A DNA stretch of 64,000 bases from UBA4416 sp964543545 (GTDB lineage Bacteria > Bacteroidota > Bacteroidia > B-17B0 > Aurantibacillaceae). The notes beneath the pieces are model-generated. The model was not told the DNA's origin, ran no database searches, and was given only the letters and a program-made list of their open reading frames with translations. The DNA lies in the NCBI GenBank assembly GCA_964543545.1, contig CAZIYT010000002.1, forward strand, positions 434,001-498,000, written 5' to 3'. This document shows, piece after piece, positions 23,815 through 33,000 of this stretch. Numbering within the stretch: position 1 is the stretch's first letter; each line of letters opens with the position of its first letter. The position numbers and the translations under genes are program-made.

Positions 23815-24903
23815 ATGAGAAAAACAGCCTGGTGCTTATTAATAGTTCTGTATTGCTGCCATGCAGCCCTGGCCCAGCAGCCTGCCGACATACAAAAGAA
23901 CATTGTGCCTAACGGCAGTTTCGAGAATTACCGGAAAAAATCGGGTAGCATCAAGCAGGCCATTCCCTGGCAGCAGATTGCCAGTGTCGATTTTTACCAG
24001 GAACCCCTGAGCAATGATACCTCGGCGCATAAAGGCGCCCATTCGGGGAGCTGCTTTGCCGGCCTCCGCTACCAGAAAAAGTACAAGGAATTTATGCAGG
24101 TAAAGCTGGCCGAACCCCTGCACCGCGGAAGCACCTACGAGTTTGAAATGTACATCCGCCTGGCCTGGTGGAGCAATGCCAGCATAAAATCCATCGGCGC
24201 CCTGTTTACCAAAGCCGGCTACAAAAGCCAGGGCGATGTGGTGAAAACAGCGATGATCGACTCCGTGGCGAAGAAAGGCAGCCTCATTAACAATTACCAG
24301 TGGTTTAAGATCTCGGGCAAGTACATTGCCGACGGCGGTGAGAAATACATCACGATCGGAAATTTCAGCCCTTCCGTCAAGCGTGATATGTCGCGGATGA
24401 ACGTTTTTAAATTCGGTTTCAAGGAAGCTTATTATTTTGTGGATGATGTCTCGCTCGTGAGGGCGAAGGAACCTGTGGAGAAGGTAAAGGTGGAGATTGT
24501 AGGCTCGTTCAGCATCGATGACCAGGACTCTGTACTCCAGGTGAAAAAAAACATCAAGGTAGGGGAGAAGGTGCAACTCAAGAACATCTTTTTTGAGAAC
24601 GGCCGCTATTACCTCTTACCGGAATCGTATGCAGAGCTCAATAAGCTGGCTCAATACCTCATCCGTAACCCGAAGATGGAAGTGCAGATCGACGGGCACT
24701 CCGATAACTCCGGATCGAGATCGCGGAACCAGAAGCTCTCCGAGCTGCGCGCCCGCGAAGTGTTTGAATACCTCATTAAAAAAGGGGTGCAGAATAAATT
24801 ATACTTCAAAGGTTATGGTAGCTCGCTGCCCGTAGCCGGGAACGATACCGAGGCCGACAGGGCCAAAAACCGCCGCGTGGAATTCGAGATCATTAAAAAT
24901 TAA
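23815..24903 (+). CDS. OmpA-family protein with N-terminal carbohydrate-binding-like domain
   Basis: A 362-residue exported protein from ATG 23815; signal peptide ends at about residue 20 (HAALA-QQ). Residues about 27-215 begin with IVPNGSFENYRK and contain AHKGAHSGSCFAGLRY, the pattern of galactose-binding-like domains often found in Bacteroidota surface proteins. Residues about 250-362 are an OmpA C-terminal domain: IFFENGRYYLLPES, VQIDGHSDNSGSRSRNQKLSELRA and KNRRVEFEI, which bind peptidoglycan non-covalently. It is probably an outer-membrane or periplasmic anchor. A tandem-repeat tract begins right after the stop codon. Confidence 0.85.
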   Translation: MRKTAWCLLIVLYCCHAALAQQPADIQKNIVPNGSFENYRKKSGSIKQAIPWQQIASVDFYQEPLSNDTSAHKGAHSGSCFAGLRYQKKYKEFMQVKLAEPLHRGSTYEFEMYIRLAWWSNASIKSIGALFTKAGYKSQGDVVKTAMIDSVAKKGSLINNYQWFKISGKYIADGGEKYITIGNFSPSVKRDMSRMNVFKFGFKEAYYFVDDVSLVRAKEPVEKVKVEIVGSFSIDDQDSVLQVKKNIKVGEKVQLKNIFFENGRYYLLPESYAELNKLAQYLIRNPKMEVQIDGHSDNSGSRSRNQKLSELRAREVFEYLIKKGVQNKLYFKGYGSSLPVAGNDTEADRAKNRRVEFEIIKN

Positions 24904-25095
24904 ATACGAATCAAGAATTACGGATCAATACGAAATATACCAATTAGTGATTACGAATTAGTACGAATATACAAATCAAGGATTACGAATTAGTACGAAT
25001 ATTACCAATCAAGAATTACGGATCAATACGAATATACAAATCAGGGTTTATGATGCAGCATTCGTATATTCGTACCTGATTCGTAATTAACATGA
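24904..25095. repeat. Degenerate tandem repeat, unit about 32 bp, with inverted last unit
   Basis: Five imperfect units built on TACGAATATACAAATCAAGG and ATTACGAATTAG follow the OmpA-like gene, then an inverted unit (ATTCGTATATTCGTACCTG). The same words recur at 61742-61850. Units differ too much, and have no unique spacers, for a CRISPR array. No gene is present. Confidence 0.75.
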
Positions 25096-25108
25096 TAAAC
25101 TTCCCTAT

Positions 25109-26443
25109 ATGAATACATCCACTACCATCGAAAAAGATCATCCCAAAACCATTAAAGCCTGGACCTTCTACGACTGGGCTAATTCGGTATTCCCGCTGGT
25201 AATCACCTCGGCCATCTTTCCCAATTTTTACGATGCCGTAACCGTAACCAAAAATGCGGCGGGCGAAATTGTGAATCACAATGTCAGCCTGTTCGGTTTC
25301 GAGTTCGAAAACCAGAACCTGTATTCCTTTGTGTATGCCTTTGCGCTTTCCATTGTCGTCATCATCACACCTTTGCTGAGCGGCATTGCCGATTATTTAG
25401 GAAACAAGAAACGCTTCCTTCAGTTCTTCTGCTACCTGGGCGCGCTGTCCTGCATGTGCCTGTTCTTTTTCAATAAAGCAAACTTAGGCCTGAGCTTCAT
25501 TCCCTTTGTAACGGCTACCGTTGGTTTCTGGGGAAGCCTTGTGTATTACAATTCCTACCTGCCGCAGATCGCCTCCGAGCAAAACCAGGATAAGGTCAGT
25601 GCGCGCGGCTTTGCCTTAGGGTATTTCGGAAGCTCCTTGTTACTTATTCTTTGCCTCGTTAGTATTATGGTATTGCACATTCCGGCCAAGTACAGCTTCT
25701 TATTTGTAGGGATCTGGTGGATTGGTTTTGCACAAATTACGTTCATGGGCCTGCCGTCCAGGCTCAAGGTAGAGAATAACGGGAATAAGGACGGCATCTT
25801 AGGAAAAGGTTTTAAGGAGCTCAAAGGCGTGTGGGCTCAGATCAAACAATTGCCGACTCTCAAAAAATTCCTCTCCAGTTATTTCTTTTACAATATGGGC
25901 GTACAAACCGTGATGGTGGTAGCCGTTTTGTTTGCACGTAATGAAATAGACTGGGGAACCGGTGAAGAGGCTGAGAAAACCAAAACCACCTCGCTCATTG
26001 TGAGTATCCTCATCATCCAGTTTGTGGGCATTGCAGGCTCTTACCTGTTCTCCTGGCTCTCTACCATCATTGGCAATATCAAATCCCTGATGGTAGCTAT
26101 TGGGATCTGGATCTTCATCTGCGTGTTTACTTACCTGGTGGTGAGAACACCTCTGCACTTTTACATCGTTGCTTTCCTGGTGGGCCTTGTAATGGGCGGA
26201 ATCCAGGCCTTGTCGCGAAGCACCTACAGTAAGTACCTGCCCACCACACAGGATCATACCAGCTTTTTCAGCTTCTACGATGTCGTTGAGAAACTGGGTA
26301 TGATCCTCGGAACCGTGTTATTCGGAACCATCAGCCAGATCATGGGAGGCATGCGCCCTGCCGTGTTATCGCTGATCGTTTTCTTTATTGTGGGCCTGCT
26401 GCTGCTGATTCCTCTGATGAAGCAGAAGGAAAGCCGGGCTTAA
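25109..26443 (+). CDS. UMF1-family MFS transporter
   Basis: A 444-residue, about twelve-helix inner-membrane transporter related to yeast Atg22 (UMF1 family). The signature AWTFYDWANSVFPLVI near residue 11 is diagnostic; others are GSLVYYNSYLPQIA, the phrase SARGFALGYFGSSLLLI, and GGIQALSRSTYSKYLP in the second half. Bacterial substrates are not known; Atg22 exports amino acids from vacuoles. Starts at ATG 25109, directly after the repeat tract. It appears to be a single-gene unit. Confidence 0.88.
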   Translation: MNTSTTIEKDHPKTIKAWTFYDWANSVFPLVITSAIFPNFYDAVTVTKNAAGEIVNHNVSLFGFEFENQNLYSFVYAFALSIVVIITPLLSGIADYLGNKKRFLQFFCYLGALSCMCLFFFNKANLGLSFIPFVTATVGFWGSLVYYNSYLPQIASEQNQDKVSARGFALGYFGSSLLLILCLVSIMVLHIPAKYSFLFVGIWWIGFAQITFMGLPSRLKVENNGNKDGILGKGFKELKGVWAQIKQLPTLKKFLSSYFFYNMGVQTVMVVAVLFARNEIDWGTGEEAEKTKTTSLIVSILIIQFVGIAGSYLFSWLSTIIGNIKSLMVAIGIWIFICVFTYLVVRTPLHFYIVAFLVGLVMGGIQALSRSTYSKYLPTTQDHTSFFSFYDVVEKLGMILGTVLFGTISQIMGGMRPAVLSLIVFFIVGLLLLIPLMKQKESRA

Positions 26444-26637
26444 GGTTTCCGGAAAAGCGGTTTTCAGGGGAGAAGATCTTTCCCTGCGTTTTATTTTTTT
26501 TCAATTCTGTCGTTTTTCTGAATTAAGGGATTTAACCGGAAAGGAAAACGCCTTGGTTACAAAAATATAATTGTTAAAAATATGAAAAACGATTTTTATT
26601 TCCTTAATTTGAGAATAACAATTAAACAAAAACACGT

Positions 26638-27030
26638 ATGGGAAAACTAAAAGGTAAAGTTACCAAACCAGGTGACAATGGTATGCTGAAGTACAGGGAC
26701 GATTCCGGTGAGAAATTTGAAGTGGCTTATGACCAGCCATTTTCCAAAGAACTCGGAATCGGAGAAAATACATCGGTAACCTTTGAGCTTGTTTCAAAAG
26801 GCGGTACCCCGATCGCAGTTTCAGTGAACCCGATCGATAAAGGTAAGATCATTGACATCAGCTATGAAAAAGGCGGCGGAACGATTGAAGAAACCGAATC
26901 CGGTATTCAGTATCCGTTCAGGCAGAATTATTTACGCGAATCCAAATTCGAACTTGGACAAACCGTAAAATATTCCCTGGCTCCGGCTAATGGATCTATG
27001 ATTGCAACTTCTCTCATAGCCGTACAATAA
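26638..27030 (+). CDS. Small protein with two tandem OB/cold-shock-like repeats
   Basis: A 130-residue protein with no signal. Two similar halves can be laid on each other: residues 3-65 (LKGKVTKPGDNGML.., SGEKFEVAYDQ.., ELGIGENTSVTFELV.., TPIAVSV) and 67-130 (DKGKIIDISYEKGGGTI.., SGIQYPFRQNY.., FELGQTVKYSLA.., SMIATSL). The pattern of a GK(V/I) strand, a glycine-rich turn, an acidic-aromatic strand, then an LG(I/Q)xxxV turn resembles cold-shock OB folds, though the RNP1 aromatic motif is not clear. Nucleic-acid binding is possible but inferred. A terminator follows at once. The 194-bp upstream gap is AT-rich, with no gene. Confidence 0.65.
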   Translation: MGKLKGKVTKPGDNGMLKYRDDSGEKFEVAYDQPFSKELGIGENTSVTFELVSKGGTPIAVSVNPIDKGKIIDISYEKGGGTIEETESGIQYPFRQNYLRESKFELGQTVKYSLAPANGSMIATSLIAVQ

Positions 27031-27040
27031 TGACCAATGA

Positions 27041-27074
27041 CGGAAGCCGCCATATTTCAGGCGGCTTCTTTATT
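27041..27074 (+). terminator. Rho-independent terminator
   Basis: GAAGCCGCC / GGCGGCTTC stem with an 8-nt loop followed by TTTATTT, between the tandem-repeat protein gene and the phosphatase gene. It argues for the phosphatase start at 27076 rather than further upstream. Confidence 0.85.
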
Positions 27075-27075
27075 T

Positions 27076-29175
27076 ATGAAAAAGCTCCCCGAAATATCCT
27101 CCCCAAACAGGTTTTGGCCCGCCATTCTGTTCTTCCTGTTTCACAGTTCTCTTTTTAGCCAGCTCGATAGCGTGATGCAGCTGGTGAACCAGGAAAGCAA
27201 CGCCATCAAAAAAAACGACATTTTATTAAAGTCTGCCGAATGCTATAAAGGCCATCCACAGGCCATACAGCTTGGCAGCAAGGCTTATGCTTTTTCGGAA
27301 AGCTCCGGCGAGGATGAGCAAAGCGCCAGGGCAGCCTTATTCCTGGCCAATGAATACTTCAACAGCTCTGTGTCGGATTCTGTGATCCGCTACAGCTCCA
27401 TTGCCGTGGAGAAATACCGCAAGCTGCATGATAAGTATAAGCTATTCGACGCCCTCTTGATCAGGACCACCCACCTCATCAATACCAATAAGGTAAAACA
27501 GGCCTTTGAGCAAAGCAAGGAGCTCATTGAGCTGGCCGAAGAGCTCAAAAATCCGGAAATGCTGGCCTCCGTGTATTTGAAAATGGGCTTGTTGTTCAAG
27601 AAAACAAAAGACATTGAAAAATCCAACTCCTACTTCAACAAGGCTCTGAAGATCTACAGCCAAAGCCAGAACTGGAGAGGGATTGAGAGCTGCTACCTGA
27701 ACCTGGGAATCAATAATTCCAATAAGTCGTACAACGACCTGGCCATCGAATATTTTGAGCGCGGCCTGGAAGTCAATAAGAAAACGAACGATCCGTCAAA
27801 AAAGGCTTTATTCCTCAATGGCATTGCCGGCGTGTATTACGAATTATCGAACCTCGACCGAGCGCTTCAATATTACCAGCAGGTATTGGAGATCAGCAAA
27901 AAAAACAATAACACCGAGCTGTTGCCGGATGTAACCAATAACATCGGCACGGTGCTGATGGAAATGAACCGCTACCTTGAAGCGAAGCCTTATTTAATTG
28001 AGGCCTATTACCTCTCGCGTAATCAGAAAAATAAATCGGAGCTGGCGCTGTACTCCAGCTTCAACCTGGCGCAGCTTTACGAGGACCTGGGCGACTATAA
28101 ATCGGCGATGGAATACATGAACCTCTATGTGAACCTCAACGACTCGCTCAATAATATTCAGAATACAAAGAACCTGTCGGAGATAGAAGCCAAATACCAG
28201 AACGAAAAGAAAGAAGAGCAGAACAGCCTGCTGAATGAGCGGCTGAAGAATAAATCCATGCAGATTTATTTTGCCCTTGGAGGGATCGCCCTGTTGTCGG
28301 TGCTGGCCTTCTTTATTTTCAGAGGCCTGAAAGAAAAGCAACGGGCCAACCGCTCGCTGGAAGAGAAGAACAAGATCATTGAAGAGAAGAGCATTATTGT
28401 AGAGCAGCAGCACAAAGACATTACGGATAGCATCAAGTACGCCGAACGGATCCAGGCGGCCATCCTTCCGCCGGAAAGGCTCTGGAAATCCATTTTACCG
28501 CATTCCTTTGTGTTTTACCAGCCTAAGGACATCCTGAGCGGCGATTTTTACTGGATCGAAGAAACCGAGGACCATGTATTTATTGCTGCTGCCGATTGTA
28601 CAGGGCATGGTGTGCCTGGCGCCCTGATGAGCATTGTCAACTACAATTTGCTGAACCGGGCTATCCTGGAAAAAGGACTGACCGATGCCGGCAAAATCCT
28701 CGACAGCATCAACGGCTGGCTGACGCAATCCCTGCACCAGAGCTACCAGGAATCGGCCGTACGGGATGGCATGGACCTCTCGCTGTGCGTGATCGATAAG
28801 CAAAGCCGCATGCTCAATTTTGCAGGCGCTTTCAATTCCATTTACCTTATCCGCGAGGGCATATTGGAGGAGATGACATCCGATAAGCAGCCCGTGGGTG
28901 CCTTTATCGAGGACAACATCAAGCCTTTCCATAACAAATACGTCCAGCTGGGTGCAGGTGATGTGGTGTATATGTTTACGGATGGTTACGCCGATCAGTT
29001 CGGTGGTGAGAAAGGCAAGAAGTATAAATACAAAAAGCTCCAGGCTCTGCTGACCGAGGTTCATCAAAAGCCCTTTGAAGAGCAGAAAAGACTGGTGTCC
29101 GATTCCATCAATACCTGGAAAGGGAATTTAGAGCAAATCGACGATATGTTGCTGCTGGGCTTCAGGTGGAGCTAA
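27076..29175 (+). CDS. TPR sensor with SpoIIE-type (PP2C-like) Ser/Thr phosphatase domain
   Basis: A 699-residue protein from ATG 27076; an upstream in-frame ATG lies inside the preceding terminator and is rejected. Order: signal peptide (about 1-29), periplasmic TPR array (about 35-345, with clear units such as KALFLNGIAGVYYELSNLDRALQYYQQ), one membrane helix (about 397-418), a coiled coil with EEKNKIIEEKS, then the cytoplasmic SpoIIE phosphatase (about 450-699). Catalytic marks are PKDILSGDFYW, DCTGHGVPGALMS with Asp507, DGMDLSLCVID, FTDGYADQFGG and QIDDMLLLG. It should remove phosphate from a Ser/Thr-phosphorylated partner in response to a periplasmic signal. The partner is unknown; a SiaC-type protein and a STAS-like protein are in the window. 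Confidence 0.9.
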   Translation: MKKLPEISSPNRFWPAILFFLFHSSLFSQLDSVMQLVNQESNAIKKNDILLKSAECYKGHPQAIQLGSKAYAFSESSGEDEQSARAALFLANEYFNSSVSDSVIRYSSIAVEKYRKLHDKYKLFDALLIRTTHLINTNKVKQAFEQSKELIELAEELKNPEMLASVYLKMGLLFKKTKDIEKSNSYFNKALKIYSQSQNWRGIESCYLNLGINNSNKSYNDLAIEYFERGLEVNKKTNDPSKKALFLNGIAGVYYELSNLDRALQYYQQVLEISKKNNNTELLPDVTNNIGTVLMEMNRYLEAKPYLIEAYYLSRNQKNKSELALYSSFNLAQLYEDLGDYKSAMEYMNLYVNLNDSLNNIQNTKNLSEIEAKYQNEKKEEQNSLLNERLKNKSMQIYFALGGIALLSVLAFFIFRGLKEKQRANRSLEEKNKIIEEKSIIVEQQHKDITDSIKYAERIQAAILPPERLWKSILPHSFVFYQPKDILSGDFYWIEETEDHVFIAAADCTGHGVPGALMSIVNYNLLNRAILEKGLTDAGKILDSINGWLTQSLHQSYQESAVRDGMDLSLCVIDKQSRMLNFAGAFNSIYLIREGILEEMTSDKQPVGAFIEDNIKPFHNKYVQLGAGDVVYMFTDGYADQFGGEKGKKYKYKKLQALLTEVHQKPFEEQKRLVSDSINTWKGNLEQIDDMLLLGFRWS

Positions 29176-29212
29176 TTCACAAGTGAATGTGTTGCTCGTT
29201 TTTTAACAAACC

Positions 29213-30055
29213 TCAGCTATGGTATTTAATCAATCCCTCCATCGGCGATTGAATGATGTTGCCGATGGTGTAGCCCTGTTCTTTAGCAACATCCTCCAAC
29301 AGCTCGCGGTAGTAGTAGCCGATAGAGCCTACCGAATTGACGGAAAGCTGTTTGGCATTGGTATATTTGGAGACCTGCGCCTTAAAGAAATCGCGGAAGC
29401 AATCCCTGATGATATCTTTGATGCAGCTGTCGTTGTTGTAAGCCGACATGAAAGAGACAATGCTGGCCAGGTACTTGCTGGGCATCGGTTTTTTATAGAC
29501 GTTCTCTAAAATGATCTCGCGGTGGTAACCCGCTTTTTCGAAGGCTGCCACCAAATGGGTAGGAAGCTCCCCGTCGAAATAGCGCTGTACGAAGGTACGG
29601 CCAATGGTGGCTCCGCTGCCGTGATCGCCAAACAGGTAGCCAACAGAAGGAATATTCTCTACCACCGATTCGCCGTCATACAAACAGCTATTGCTGCCGG
29701 TACCGAGAATACAGGCAATGCCTTTCTCTTTGCCGAACAGTGCCCTGGCCGAAGCGAGCAGATCATGGTTGACCTCCGATAAAATATTTCCGAAAGCCAG
29801 GTACAGCCCTTGCTTCACCACCTGCACCTTATCGGGTGTGGAGCAGCCTGCGCCGTAGTAAGCAATGTGTTTGATATCGAAAAGCTGGTCCTGCAGGACG
29901 GGAATCAGCACATCCTTGATTTCGTTGTAGATGTCTTCGCTGCTTTGAAAGTAAGGGTTAAAGCCAATGGTTTGGTATTGCAGGACAATGTTTTTATCTT
30001 TTATCAGAACCCAGTCTGTTTTTGTAGAGCCGCTATCGGCAATTAATATGGACAT
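29213..30055 (-). CDS. BadF/BcrA-type ATPase, N-acetylglucosamine-kinase-like
   Basis: A 280-residue ASKHA-fold kinase. ATG 30055 is chosen because it opens directly on the phosphate-1 motif ILIADSGSTKTDW and avoids overlap with the upstream gene. Further marks are GAGCSTPDK, ACILGTGSNSCLYDG (phosphate-2 region) and GYLFGDHGSGATIGR. This pattern is that of Bacteroidota GlcNAc-kinase-like proteins, which phosphorylate amino sugars from wall turnover. It is the last gene of an operon with YceI and the large sensor-phosphatase. A MurQ gene, another amino-sugar salvage step, lies at the right end of the window. Confidence 0.85.
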   Translation of the reverse strand: MSILIADSGSTKTDWVLIKDKNIVLQYQTIGFNPYFQSSEDIYNEIKDVLIPVLQDQLFDIKHIAYYGAGCSTPDKVQVVKQGLYLAFGNILSEVNHDLLASARALFGKEKGIACILGTGSNSCLYDGESVVENIPSVGYLFGDHGSGATIGRTFVQRYFDGELPTHLVAAFEKAGYHREIILENVYKKPMPSKYLASIVSFMSAYNNDSCIKDIIRDCFRDFFKAQVSKYTNAKQLSVNSVGSIGYYYRELLEDVAKEQGYTIGNIIQSPMEGLIKYHS

Positions 30056-30071
30056 GTATGAATCGTGCGTT

Positions 30072-33000
30072 TTAGAGTTTGAAGCCAATGACCAGGATAT
30101 CATCTATCTGCTCATAATTTCCTTTCCATTGGTTATGCTCAAGTTTAATATTATTTTCCTGCATGGCGAAGCTTTCCGGATTATTTTTTATGATGAGCTC
30201 CTTGAACCGCCTGGTACTGAATTTCTTATTGTTTTCCCCACCGAACTGATCGGCATAACCGTCGGTGAAAATATAAAAGGTATCGTCCTCGGCCGCATGA
30301 ATGGTGTGCGTGGTGTAGGCAATTGTATCGTCGCGGTCGGCCTGCCGGGTACCGATCGGGCATTTATCACCTTTGATCTCGGTGAGCACGCCTTTGTTCA
30401 CGACCCACAACGGCCTCATGGCCCCGGCATAGTCCACGGTGCGCCTGGCATGATCGATGCGGCAAATGGCAATATCCATCCCGTCTTTCGACTCCGATTC
30501 ATTTTTGTAAAGCACTTCCAGAACGCCCTGGTTAAGCTCCATCAGGATCTCTTTGGGGTCGGTGATCTTTTGTTCGTTCACAATGCGGTTGAGAATGTTA
30601 TAACCGATGAGGCTCATGAACGCTCCCGGAACACCATGGCCGGTGCAGTCTACCGCTGCTATAATGCTGATGCCGTTGATGTGCGTAAACCAATAGAAGT
30701 CGCCGCTCACAATATCTTTGGTGAGGTACAGGATGAAAGACTGTGGCAGGTAACGGCTGATGAGCTCATCGTGCGGTAAAATGGCATGCTGGATCTTGCG
30801 CGCATAGGAAATGCTATCGGTAATATCCTTATTCTTCTGGTAGATGATCTGTTCCTGTTTTTTGCGCTCGGTCACATCCGTATCAATGATGATGATCTTT
30901 TTCAGGATGCCTGCCTCATCGAAGATCGGCGTGAGGGTAGAGGACTCCCACACTTCGGTACCGTCATCAAGACGATTGAGCGCCTCATAGTTCACCGATT
31001 TTTTATAATGCACCGCTTCCGCTACAATCGTCTTGATGTCGGGGTAATTGCTGATCTCGAAGATGGTTTCTCCAACGCTGCGCTTCAACTCTTCAAGTGT
31101 GATCCTGTTGAGCTTCACAAAGCTTTCGTTCACATATTCCAGCCGGCCTTCCGGATCGAGGATCAGCACCACGTTGTCGGTGCGGCTGGCAACCAGCGAC
31201 AATTGCTCGAGCGCCACATTTTTGCTTTCAATGATCCGGGCCTGTTGCTCAATTTCCGAGGTGCGCTCATTGACCCGCTGTTCCAGTAAGAGGTTTTCTT
31301 TTTGTAAAGACCGTAAGCGGTATTTTACAAACGAATAGATCAGGAAGGAGCCAACGGTTAATACCAGCAGCCAGAACCACCAGCGTTTCCAGATGGGGGT
31401 GAGGATCGAAAAGGCATAGCCGGCCTCGTCGCTCCATACCTCTTCCTCGTTTCTCGATTGTACAACGAACTCATAAGTGCCGGGAGAAAGGTTATTATAA
31501 TTAACGAGCTTCGCTTCGTTGGAATAATTCCAGGTCTCGTCAAAGCCTTTGAGCTGGTACCTGAATGAAAGTTTGTCCGGATTTTTAAGCCACAGCCCTT
31601 TGAAATCAAAGGCCATATTATTCTGGTTATAACGGAATTCGATGACGGAATCGAGCGGAATGCTTTTATAGTTTACCTGCAACGATTTGATGAAAACACC
31701 CGGCTTCAGCGAATCGAGGGCAATGCGGCTGGCCCTGTATACCAGCACGCCATTGTTGGTGCCGCTGTATATCGTGTTGCCCTGGATGAACACCGCATTC
31801 AGGTTGGGCTCCAGGTCGCCCTCGAACAGGTCGTAATACGTTACGGCATTCGTTTTGGAGTGAATTTTATCGATGCCCTTGTCATTGATGGCAAAGACCA
31901 TATCGTTGAAAGCTACCAGCTGCTGCGGTTGCAAATCCCTCAACCCGTTTTGGGCATTAATGACCGTGAGCGTTTTTCCGTCGTATTTAATGATGCCGTC
32001 GGCATTGGTCGTAGCCCAGATCTGGTTATACTGGTCCTTACAAAGCGAGAAAGCCGTTTGAGAGCTGAGCTTGTTGGCTTTGGTCAGGCTGGTGAAGGTG
32101 TTGTTCTCAAAGACCTGCAGGCCGCCGCCATCGGTAGCCACATACAGCTTGCCCGCATCATCGGTAATGGCCGAATACACATAATCGCTCCCCAGGCCTT
32201 CGCTCTGGGTATAGGTATGCTCCACCTTAAAGCTCTTGCGCGCGCCGTCGCGGTCGATCGTGGCTTTCGTAAGGCCACCGCCAAGCGTGGAAATATAAAC
32301 GGTATTTGCACCGCTAAAATGAATCGTGGAGATATTGTCATTCGGCAGCGCATCGTCTTTCGAGTTGATGATAATGCTTTTCTGATTTTCGGCACTCAGC
32401 ACAATAATGCCATTGCCATAGGTACCAAACCAAATATCGCCGTCGGGCGATTTGGCAGCACAGGAGATCGTATACTTAGTCAGGTCCTGGATTTTTTCGA
32501 TTACATAACGCCCTTCGCCGGTTCTCATCACTCTCGAAATGCCCATCGTGGTGCCGATCCAGATCGAATGATCATTGTCCGTAGCCAGCGCCAGGATCTT
32601 ATCGTCCGTAAGCCCTTTGGCGTTATTGATAAAATCGTAGCGGCGGCCATACAGCTGGCTCAGGCCTTTTTTGGAGCCCGTCCAGATCTGGCTGGCCTTG
32701 TCAAAAAATACGGTATTGATAGAAGTACCCTGGATGAGCTTGCTATAGTCGTAGACCGAAAATTTCCCTTCGCTGATCGTGATGATGCCATTCCGTTCCG
32801 TGGCGATCGTCAGCTTTTCGGGCACTTCCGACCGTGCGTGAAGCACCGTGCCCAGCGACCAGTTATAGAAAAAAGGAATGCGCTCGATCCCGCTGCTTTT
32901 GAGGTTGTAGTAGCACACGCCCGAATCCTGCATGGAAATGAGGAGGCGGTCGCCGCAGATGCTCACATTTCTCACAATGTTATCGGGCAGGCCGGTGCGG

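Noticed and set aside
23839..24576. Open frame on the minus strand opposite the OmpA-like gene
   Set aside because: The plus strand encodes a signal peptide and a clear OmpA domain; the minus frame lacks any motif.
24904..25095. Possible CRISPR array
   Set aside because: Units are imperfect, contiguous and lack unique spacers of constant length; the last unit is inverted; no cas genes are near.
27037..27075. Upstream ATG (27037) as start of the TPR-SpoIIE phosphatase
   Set aside because: These codons lie within the terminator hairpin of the preceding gene and would put residues in front of a good signal peptide.
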